NCBI RefSeq assembly: GCF_034424805.1 | Contig: NZ_JAXOUF010000003.1 | Coordinates: 434,001-498,000, forward strand | DNA length: 64,000 nucleotides | From: Labrys sedimenti | Lineage (GTDB): Bacteria > Pseudomonadota > Alphaproteobacteria > Rhizobiales > Labraceae | Reading direction: 5' to 3' | Shown: piece after piece, positions 58,088-64,000 of the stretch | Position numbering within the stretch: position 1 is the stretch's first letter | How the letters are laid out: each line of letters starts with the position of its first letter | The notes under the pieces: model-generated | What the model saw: the letters and a program-made list of their open reading frames with translations, nothing else | The model's database searches: none | What the model was told of the DNA's origin: nothing | Position numbers and translations under genes: made by a program

Positions 58088-59062
58088 ATGTCGACCACCA
58101 CCTCTCCCGATCCCACGCGACGGCGCCTCGGCTGGCTGACGGGGCGGCTCGAAGTGCGCATGCTCGGCCTCGCCATCGTGCTGGCGATCTGCCTGTCGCT
58201 GCTCTCGCCCTATTTCCTGACGCGATCGAACATCTTCAACATTCTCGACCAGTCGGTGGTGATCGGTATCGTCGCCGTCGGCATGACCTTCGTCATCCTC
58301 ACCGGCGGCATCGATCTCTCGGTCGGATCGGTCGCCGGCTTGACGGGCATCATCCTCGGCCTCGCCGTGCAGCAATATCCGCCGGCCCTGGCCGTGGCGC
58401 TCGCCATTCTCAGCGGAGCCGGCATCGGCCTCGTCTCGGGCATCCTGATCGCCTATTTCGGCCTTGCCGCTTTCGTGGTGACCCTGGGCGTGATGGCGAT
58501 CGGGCGCAGCCTGGCCTACATCCTCTCCGGCCAGACGGCGATCGCCTCGATCCCCGATTCCATGCAGGCGATCGTCTATACCGACTTTTTCGGCGTTCCC
58601 GCCAATGTGCTGTTCCTGGCGCTGCTCTACATCCTGGCCTGGGCCTATCTGACCTACACCAAGGGTGGGCGCACCATCTATGCCGTCGGCTCCAACAAGG
58701 AGGCGGCGCGGGCGGCGGGCCTGAGCGTGATGTTCTACTCCATCCTGCCGTATGTGATTTCAGGCGCGCTTTCGGCAGTGGCGATCACCTTCTCGATCGG
58801 CCAGATCCTCTCGGCCGACCCGCTGATGGGCAATGCCTGGGAGCTCGATGCCATCGCGGCCGTGGTGATCGGCGGCGCCAGCCTGTTCGGCGGGCGCGGC
58901 TCGATCATCGGTACGCTGATCGGCGTCCTGATCATGGTGATGATCCGCAACGGCCTCAATCTGATGGGGGTCTCGCCCTTCTGGCAGGGCTCGGCCATCG
59001 GCACCATCATCATCGTGGCGCTGCTGTTCGAGCGTCTGATCGGGCAGCGGGCGGGGCGGTGA
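58088..59062 (+). CDS. Sugar ABC transporter permease (RbsC-like)
   Basis: 324 residues from the ATG at 58088 with AAGGA upstream; the open frame further up overlaps the ATPase gene. Eight to ten membrane segments with family signatures GMTFVILTGGIDLSVGSVAG and YAVGSNKEAARAAGLSV, and the C-terminal LIGVLIMVMIRNGLNLMGVS. It forms a homodimeric channel with the RbsA-like ATPase. Last gene of the operon; a foldback repeat follows at once. Confidence 0.93.
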   Translation: MSTTTSPDPTRRRLGWLTGRLEVRMLGLAIVLAICLSLLSPYFLTRSNIFNILDQSVVIGIVAVGMTFVILTGGIDLSVGSVAGLTGIILGLAVQQYPPALAVALAILSGAGIGLVSGILIAYFGLAAFVVTLGVMAIGRSLAYILSGQTAIASIPDSMQAIVYTDFFGVPANVLFLALLYILAWAYLTYTKGGRTIYAVGSNKEAARAAGLSVMFYSILPYVISGALSAVAITFSIGQILSADPLMGNAWELDAIAAVVIGGASLFGGRGSIIGTLIGVLIMVMIRNGLNLMGVSPFWQGSAIGTIIIVALLFERLIGQRAGR

Positions 59063-59066
59063 GAAA

Positions 59067-59176
59067 CGGTGGGTCGCTCTCCAGATCGACCTTCTTGGAA
59101 ACGCTATGCGTGCGGGCGTGCGAAGAAGGTCGATCCCGCTCCATCTCTCGATGGAGCTGAGGAGATCGACCCACCG
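59067..59176. repeat. Foldback repeat between RbsC-like and htpG genes
   Basis: CGGTGGGTCG at the left edge pairs with CGACCCACCG at the right edge. Inside, GATCGACCTTCTT pairs with AAGAAGGTCGATC, and GCTCCATC-N4-GATGGAGC forms a third stem. The element separates convergent genes and may act as a terminator for both, but no T run is seen. Confidence 0.75.
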
Positions 59177-59227
59177 GGTTTCGTTCGCCCCGTAGACGAG
59201 ACGGGTCCGAAGACCTGTCTCCCAAGC

Positions 59228-61144
59228 TTATCCCAGGCTCTTGGCCAGCACCTGCGACAGGCGCTCGGCAAAGCCGGTCGGATCGGTCGGCACCGTGCCG
59301 TCGAGAATGCGGGCCTCATCGAGCAGCAGGCGCGTGGCGCTTTCGATGAAGGCTGCATCGCCGCCGGCCTCGCGTGCCGTGGCGAGACGCGTCACCAGGG
59401 CGTGGCGCGGATTGATCTCCAGGATCGGCTTCTGCAGGGCGCCGTCGAGCTTGCCGGCGCTGGCGAGGATCTGCTCCATGCGCTTGTCCATGCCGCTATC
59501 GGGTGCCACCAGGCAGACAGCGCTGGAGGTCAGCCGCTCGGAGGCGCGCACGTCGGAGACATCCTCGCCCAGCGTGGTCTTGAGATAGGCGATGTAGGAG
59601 GCGATCGCCGCGCTCACTTCCGGCGCCTGCTCCTCCGGCTTTTCAGCCAGCGGGATCAGATCGAGATCGGCGGCGCCCTGCGTCACCGACTTGAAGGGCT
59701 TGCCTTCGAAGCCGAGTGCCGACGTCACCCAGAAGCTGTCGACCGGATCGGAGAGCAGCAGCACCTCGATGCCGCGCGCGCGGAAGCCTTCGAGATGGGG
59801 CGAGTTTTCCAGGCGCTTCGCGTCGTCGCCGGCGAGATAGTAGATCGACGTCTGGTTGTCCTTGAGGCCGGCGACGTAATCCTTGAGCGAGCGCCATTCG
59901 CCACCCGAGGTCGTGGTCTTGAAGCGGGCGAGGGCAAGCAGCGCATCCCGGCGCTCGAAGTCCTCATAGAGGCCTTCCTTTAGGACGGCGCCGAAATTCT
60001 CCCAGATCTTGACGTAGGCGGCGGTGTCCGAGGTGGCGAGCTTCTCCAGGTCGGAGAGCACGCGCCCCGTCGCCGCCTTGCGGATCGCGGTGAGCAGGGG
60101 GCTTTCCTGGATCATCTCGCGCGAGACGTTGAGCGGCAGGTCGGCCGAATCGATCAAGCCGCGCACGAAGCGCAGATAGCCGGGCACCAGGTCTGCTTCG
60201 TCGGAGATCAGCACGCGCCGCACATAGAGCTTCATGCGCCCCTTGCGCTGGGGGTCGAACAGGTCGAACGGGCGCGAGCCGGGCACGAAGGCCAGCATCG
60301 TGTATTCCTGCCGGCCCTCGGCGCGGAAATGGATGGTGAGCGCCGGATCGTCGAACTGACCGGCGACACTGCGATAGAAATCGGTGTAGTCGGCTTCGGA
60401 AATGTCGGATTTCGGGCGGGTCCAGAGGGCGGCACCATCGGCGATCTGCCGCGCTTCGGCATCCGGCTTGTCGGCAAGCAGGATAGGCACCGGCACATGG
60501 CCGGAATGGGTCTTGATCAGGTTTTCGATCGTGTAGGCTTCGGCGTAGGACTTGGCGTCCTCCATCAGATGGAGCACCACCCTGGTGCCGCGGGCAGGGG
60601 CCTCCTCGAGGCCAACAGGCGCCACCGAATAGGAGCCCTTGCCGTCCGAGGTCCAGACATTGGCGACGTCGCTGCCGGCGCGGCGGGAGAACACCTCCAC
60701 CTTGTCGGCCACCATGAAGGTCGAATAGAAGCCGACGCCGAACTGGCCGATCAGCTGGCTGCCTTCGGCCTGCTGGGCGGTTTCCAGCCGCTCGACGAAA
60801 GCCTTGGTGCCGGAGCGCGCGATGGTGCCGAGCGCCTCGATCATCTCCTCCGCGGTCATGCCGATGCCGTTGTCGGCGACCGTGATGCGCCTGGCCTCGG
60901 CATCGAGGGTGATGCGGATCGTGCCCTTCTGGTCTTCCCCGAGCAAGGCGGGATCGGACAGGGATTCGTAGCGCAGCTTCTCGCAGGCATCGGCCGCGTT
61001 GGAGATCAATTCGCGCAGGAAGACATCCTTGTCGGAATAGACCGAGTGCACCATCAGATGCAGCAGCTTGGCGACGTCGGCCTCGAAGGTATGGCTCTGC
61101 GGCGCGGCAATGTCCGGGCCGGCGCTTTCGGCTTCAGCGCTCAT
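59228..61144 (-). CDS. htpG: Molecular chaperone HtpG (bacterial Hsp90)
   Basis: 638 residues, standard length. The N-terminal ATPase (GHKL) motifs are ELISNAADACEKLRY, DNGIGMT and GQFGVGFYS. The middle domain includes RRVLISDEADLVPGYLRFVRG and LNVSREMIQESP; the C-terminal dimerisation domain ends the chain. It refolds or remodels client proteins in the cytoplasm using ATP. A sigma-32-like promoter lies about 60 bp upstream, as expected for a heat-shock gene. Confidence 0.98.
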   Translation of the reverse strand: MSAEAESAGPDIAAPQSHTFEADVAKLLHLMVHSVYSDKDVFLRELISNAADACEKLRYESLSDPALLGEDQKGTIRITLDAEARRITVADNGIGMTAEEMIEALGTIARSGTKAFVERLETAQQAEGSQLIGQFGVGFYSTFMVADKVEVFSRRAGSDVANVWTSDGKGSYSVAPVGLEEAPARGTRVVLHLMEDAKSYAEAYTIENLIKTHSGHVPVPILLADKPDAEARQIADGAALWTRPKSDISEADYTDFYRSVAGQFDDPALTIHFRAEGRQEYTMLAFVPGSRPFDLFDPQRKGRMKLYVRRVLISDEADLVPGYLRFVRGLIDSADLPLNVSREMIQESPLLTAIRKAATGRVLSDLEKLATSDTAAYVKIWENFGAVLKEGLYEDFERRDALLALARFKTTTSGGEWRSLKDYVAGLKDNQTSIYYLAGDDAKRLENSPHLEGFRARGIEVLLLSDPVDSFWVTSALGFEGKPFKSVTQGAADLDLIPLAEKPEEQAPEVSAAIASYIAYLKTTLGEDVSDVRASERLTSSAVCLVAPDSGMDKRMEQILASAGKLDGALQKPILEINPRHALVTRLATAREAGGDAAFIESATRLLLDEARILDGTVPTDPTGFAERLSQVLAKSLG

Positions 61145-61203
61145 GAAAACTCACTCTTGCTTGATGATCGTCTTGGGACTGGGTGGCGGGAACGCCGCTG
61201 CAC

Positions 61204-61232
61204 AGATGGACAATCTCGGCGAGGGATTCAAG
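61204..61232 (-). promoter_or_regulatory. Candidate heat-shock (sigma-32) promoter of htpG
   Basis: On the minus strand CTTGAA is followed after 17 bp by CCATCT, close to the alphaproteobacterial heat-shock consensus (CTTG, 17-18 bp, CCTATNT). The -10 ends about 60 bp before the htpG ATG. The assignment rests on the motif and on the gene's known heat-shock role. Confidence 0.5.
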
Positions 61233-61298
61233 AGCGGGCTTGGAAAAGGGGCGGTGGGCGCCGGACGACAGAGGCATCGCATCCGTGGGAGGGCGGAA

Positions 61299-61452
61299 GC
61301 GGGCGAGACGTCCGCGGTCCCAGCGGCGATGCATCTCGCGTGATTGCTGGAAGGTTCGCACCGGAACCGGCAAGGCTGGGCCCGCGAACGTCCCGTCCGC
61401 TTTTGGGCGGCCAGCATGCGCGAGGGATCGTGAGTGCAGGCCCGCCCAAAAG
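61299..61452. repeat. Foldback repeat mosaic in the htpG-HPr spacer
   Basis: The arm 61299-61324 matches the reverse complement of 61375-61400 with 4 mismatches over 26 bases, and a second perfect pair follows (CTTTTGGGCGG at 61400-61410 with CCGCCCAAAAG at 61442-61452). The core ACGTCCCGTCCGCT is the same as in the 29-bp inverted repeat at 19257-19337. The remainder of the 701-bp spacer (61145-61845) shows no supported gene. Confidence 0.7.
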
Positions 61453-61456
61453 AGCC

Positions 61457-61489
61457 AAAAAGAAAGGCCGGTTCCAGAGGAGCCGGCCT
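61457..61489 (-). terminator. Terminator-like hairpin on the minus strand
   Basis: Read on the minus strand, AGGCCGGCT-loop-ACCGGCCT is followed by TTCTTTTT. It lies about 360 bp downstream of the HPr gene and could be the distal terminator of the hprK-EIIA-HPr transcript. Confidence 0.6.
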
Positions 61490-61845
61490 GCACTTCTTGG
61501 GTCATCTAACGCCACCTCGGCGGACCCGATCCGACAAAGTCGGGGGGCTGGGGGGCTGAGGTTTCCGGCTTACGCCGGACCGGGTGCCGAGGTAACGAGG
61601 AGAAAAGTCGCGCCGGGCTGGGGCGGCCCCTGGGCTGGATTGCGGCAAAGTCGTGACTTTTGGTGAAGTTATATTTCCGGTGTGCGCTGCAGCAAACTCC
61701 CTGCCGGGAGGACTGCAGCCCACGCACGAAAATGCCGCCGCGGCCGAGCCGGCGGGGCCTGACAAGATGGAGATTGGGGGAGTTGGCGGGTGCCGCCTTT
61801 ATTGCCGCTGCTGCTTCGACGCCAAAAGCTGGGTGTCGTTTGCCT

Positions 61846-62202
61846 TCAGGCTTCCTCGCCGAACTTGTCGGCCAACAGGGCTTCCAGGGCATCCATGCAA
61901 GCCTGGGCATCGCTGCCCGCCGTCTCGACCACGATGCTGGTGCCACGGGCCGCGGCCAGCATCATCAGGCCCATGATCGACTGGCCGCCGACCGTTTCGC
62001 CGCACCGCGTCACCTTGACGGTGGCATCGAAACCTTCGGCCGTCTGCACGAATTTCGCCGAGGCGCGGGCGTGCAGGCCCTTGAGATTGATGATGGGGAG
62101 GATGCGGACGATACCGCCGTCCATGGTGGGAGCGGGAGCCGCTTCCGGTTCTGCGCAGGCTTGCTCGTCAGTGCTGCCGGTCTGCATCTGCTGCTTGTGC
62201 AT
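61846..62202 (-). CDS. ptsH: HPr-like phosphocarrier protein
   Basis: The HPr domain covers the last 88 residues: GLHARAS carries the EI-phosphorylated histidine, and GGQSIMGLM the serine phosphorylated by HprK, 31 residues further on as in standard HPr. I place the start at the ATG at 62202 (118 residues, GGAG about ten bases upstream). The same frame stays open back to an ATG at 62361 that overlaps the EIIA stop (ATGA), which would give 171 residues with an 80-residue, low-complexity N-terminal tail. This HPr belongs to a regulatory phosphotransferase chain, not to sugar uptake, since no EIIB or EIIC gene is present. Confidence 0.88.
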   Translation of the reverse strand: MHKQQMQTGSTDEQACAEPEAAPAPTMDGGIVRILPIINLKGLHARASAKFVQTAEGFDATVKVTRCGETVGGQSIMGLMMLAAARGTSIVVETAGSDAQACMDALEALLADKFGEEA

Positions 62203-62357
62203 CGAGGAGGTCTCCGCCTGCATCTGCACCGGGGTGCACCCGCTTGGGGCACTGCTGCCCCAGCATTTGGCCCAAGGATTGCTGAATGCGAGCGGTACCG
62301 CAAGAGCCGCCTCGGCAAGTTTCTGGCCGTGACCAGCATAGTTGAATGAACGTCGAA

Positions 62358-62759
62358 TCATTGGCCTGACAACACACGACTGGCAATGTTGATATATTTC
62401 CTGCCAGCCTCTTGGGCGCGCGTGACGGCCTCAGCGAGGGGAACCTCGCTGCGCAGCCGCGCCAGTTTGACGAGCATGGGAAGGTTGATGCCGGCCACGA
62501 CCTCGATGGAGGGGCCGCTCATCACGGAAATCGCCAGATTTGAAGGTGTTCCTCCGAACATATCCGTGAGTACAGCCACCCCGGAGCCGTCTTCGACCCG
62601 GCCGATGGCATCGATGATGTCGCGGCGGCGTTGCTCGACATCGTCCTCGGGGCCGATATCGATGGCCTCGACATTACGCTGCGGCCCAACGACGTGCTCG
62701 AGGGCCGACAGGAACTCGGTTGCAAGGTGACCATGCGTAACAAGCACCATGCCGATCAT
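62358..62759 (-). CDS. PTS EIIA component, mannose family (regulatory)
   Basis: 133 residues. Phosphorylated histidine is H9 in MVLVTHGHLATEF; DMFGGTPSNLA and AGINLPMLVKLA are the other hallmarks of EIIA(Man). It takes phosphate from HPr. In alphaproteobacteria lacking EIIB/EIIC it acts as a regulatory protein, linking carbon and nitrogen state to partners such as HprK or the ChvG/ChvI system. The 294-bp gap before it (62760-63053) carries no gene. Confidence 0.93.
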   Translation of the reverse strand: MIGMVLVTHGHLATEFLSALEHVVGPQRNVEAIDIGPEDDVEQRRRDIIDAIGRVEDGSGVAVLTDMFGGTPSNLAISVMSGPSIEVVAGINLPMLVKLARLRSEVPLAEAVTRAQEAGRKYINIASRVLSGQ

Positions 62760-63053
62760 AGGATGATCCGCATCGAATCTTTCCGGTCGCCGTCGCTATC
62801 GCGACAACAATCCAGGTCCTTTTCGCTTTCGCGCCACCCGGTGTTGGGCAAAATGAGACGACGCCTCCGCAACGCACGGCCAGGATGCCCTTCGGACAAC
62901 CTGCAACCCGTAGCTCCGAGGCCTGATATTATTCCCGCGCTGCACAAAAACAAGCCTCTCTCCGGCTCACATTGTCGCAGTCTCGTCACATCATGGCCAT
63001 AGGCATCAACGTTTCGTTAACGCTGACTGGCGCGGATCGGGCCTGGAATCCGG
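62760..63053. other. 294-bp gap between hprK and the EIIA gene; no gene seen
   Basis: Lower GC than its neighbours, which suggests that the EIIA/HPr genes have their own promoter here. GTTTCGTTAACGCTG at 63009-63023 is AT-richer sequence near the hprK end. No clear operator or small RNA is recognised. Confidence 0.4.
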
Positions 63054-63521
63054 TCAAACCGGTGGCAATTGCGGCAAGATGGCCTCAATCAGGGCGACAG
63101 CTGCCTGAAAATCGCGAGGAACCGGCAGATAGGGCAAGTCCACGCCTTCCAGCCTGATGTGCCGAATATTTTTGCTGGGGATGACGATCTCTGCGTCATC
63201 GTCGAGAATATCTACAACCAGGCCGACAGGCGCCGAGGGCTGCCAGTCGATCCGTTCGATGCCGGCATCCCGCAGGCCGCTGCTGCGTCGCTCGATCAGG
63301 CCGGCTATGGCTGATGGCACGGAGGCGATCAGCCTGCCCTCGACGGGTTCGAGATAGACGCGGTCGTCTCCCACCAGGCGGGCCTGGCGGCCACGAACCG
63401 GTGCGGTTTCGATGAAGTGCAGGGCCAACCGGCTCTTGCCGGCGCCGGAGGCGCCGCGCAGCAGTATGCCCTGTCCGTCGATGACGAAGCAGGTTGCATG
63501 CACGGTGGGCGAGGCTGGCAT
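63054..63521 (-). CDS. hprK: HPr kinase/phosphorylase, short alphaproteobacterial form
   Basis: 155 residues. Walker A is GASGAGKS at 23-30, followed by RLVGDDRVYLEP, and the C-terminal segment includes GLRDAGIERIDWQP, close to the HprK signature region. Half the size of Gram-positive HprK because the N-terminal domain is missing, as is normal in this group. It phosphorylates HPr on the serine seen in the gene downstream, or removes that phosphate. Two bases separate it from the sensor kinase gene upstream, so they are co-transcribed. Confidence 0.93.
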   Translation of the reverse strand: MPASPTVHATCFVIDGQGILLRGASGAGKSRLALHFIETAPVRGRQARLVGDDRVYLEPVEGRLIASVPSAIAGLIERRSSGLRDAGIERIDWQPSAPVGLVVDILDDDAEIVIPSKNIRHIRLEGVDLPYLPVPRDFQAAVALIEAILPQLPPV

Positions 63522-63523
63522 AT

Positions 63524-64000
63524 TTAGGCCTGCACAGCCGGCAACCGGGCCACGAAACGGGCGCCGAGCACTTTTTCGCCGTCCTTGCGGTTCTCGACCC
63601 AGAGCTTGCCGCCATGGGCCTCGATGATCTGCTTGGAAATGGACAGGCCGAGGCCCGAATTCTGGCCGAAGCCCTGTTCCTCCGGGCGGTCGGTGTAGAA
63701 GCGCTCGAAGATCCTCTCGATGGCATGGTCCGGCACGCCCGGCCCGTCATCCTCCACCGCGATCTCGACATCGTTCTTGTTCCGCCGCAGCTCGACACGC
63801 ACCTCGCCGTTCCGGGGTGAGAAGGAGCGGGCATTGTCGACGAGATTGTTGATGACCTGGCCGAGCCTGGAATCATGGCCATTGATGAAAAGGGCCTGCG
63901 GCGGCAGGCCCGTCGGCATGGACAGGCGCACCGTGACACCGTCCTCGCGCTCGACCGAGTTGAACACGCCGGTGAGAGCGGTGAGCAGCCTGCCGAGATC
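63524..64000 (-). CDS. chvG: Sensor histidine kinase ChvG/ExoS-like, C-terminal part (runs off window)
   Basis: The frame is open to the window edge, so only about 158 C-terminal residues are present, starting LGRLLTALTGVFNSVERED. They hold the ATP-binding part: N box NNLVDNARSF, G1 DDGPGVPD, F box RFYTDR and G2 GLGLSISKQIIEAHGG. The name ChvG rests on the neighbouring hprK-EIIA-HPr order, which in Hyphomicrobiales follows chvI-chvG. In that group the kinase responds to acid or envelope cues and phosphorylates ChvI. The phosphorylated histidine is outside the window. Confidence 0.85.
   Translation of the reverse strand, partial: DLGRLLTALTGVFNSVEREDGVTVRLSMPTGLPPQALFINGHDSRLGQVINNLVDNARSFSPRNGEVRVELRRNKNDVEIAVEDDGPGVPDHAIERIFERFYTDRPEEQGFGQNSGLGLSISKQIIEAHGGKLWVENRKDGEKVLGARFVARLPAVQA

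Noticed and set aside
61502..61640. tRNA-like or structured RNA in the htpG-HPr spacer
   Set aside because: Several short stems can be drawn, but there is no T-loop, CCA end or consistent cloverleaf.

Overview
The window looks like chromosomal DNA of a GC-rich alphaproteobacterium, most likely of the order Hyphomicrobiales (Rhizobiales). The evidence is the chvG - hprK - EIIA(Man) - HPr group at the right end, the glxBCD/glnT cluster, the number of ABC uptake systems with FCD-type GntR regulators, and the GC-rich codon use. No species can be named from sequence alone. I see no rRNA, tRNA, CRISPR array, prophage or insertion sequence. The accessory character comes from many short foldback (inverted) repeats between genes, one vapBC toxin-antitoxin pair and some unusual genes.

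Layout. 0-4 kb: end of a sugar ABC transporter operon (permease, binding protein), its likely GntR/FCD regulator and a divergent mutarotase-like protein. 4-9 kb: two small stress/envelope proteins, ahcY, an exported superoxide dismutase, OsmC and a two-domain LprI-like protein. 9-14.5 kb: a complete dipeptide/oligopeptide-type ABC transporter on the minus strand. 14.8-23 kb: an RND efflux pair, a PlsC-like acyltransferase, an M50 protease fused to a TPR-like tail, an FMN reductase and a DUF2189 membrane protein. 23-26 kb: an ECF sigma/anti-sigma pair and vapBC. 26-30.6 kb: a branched-chain amino-acid-type (HAAT) transporter with a fused LivH-LivM permease.

30.9-41.6 kb is the most interesting part. 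A strongly diverged SecY-family protein stands alone beside an XRE-cupin regulator. A plus-strand series then begins: three tiny membrane proteins, an APC amino acid/amine permease, two unknown proteins, a promoter region with two identical-type palindromes, and then GlxB, GlxC, GlxD (a glutamate synthase split into separate proteins) and a GlnT/GmaS-like ligase. I read this as an uptake and nitrogen-assimilation module for an amine or amino acid. The same spaced motif (CTGGC-N8-AAATTGC) lies upstream of both halves.

41.7-45.7 kb: a FUSC efflux protein and divergent LysR regulator with a clear T-N11-A box, and an AEC transporter. 45.9-54 kb: a DszC/SfnB-like and a DmoA/NtaA-like flavin monooxygenase next to a second complete HAAT transporter, which suggests uptake and oxidative attack on an organosulfur or related compound. 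54-59 kb: a GntR/FCD regulator and a ribose-type sugar transporter whose ATPase carries an extra C-terminal domain. 59-64 kb: htpG, a repeat-rich spacer, then HPr, EIIA(Man), HprK and the C-terminal part of the ChvG-like histidine kinase. Starts were moved from the longest open frame to the site with the best ribosome binding site wherever the sequence supported this.
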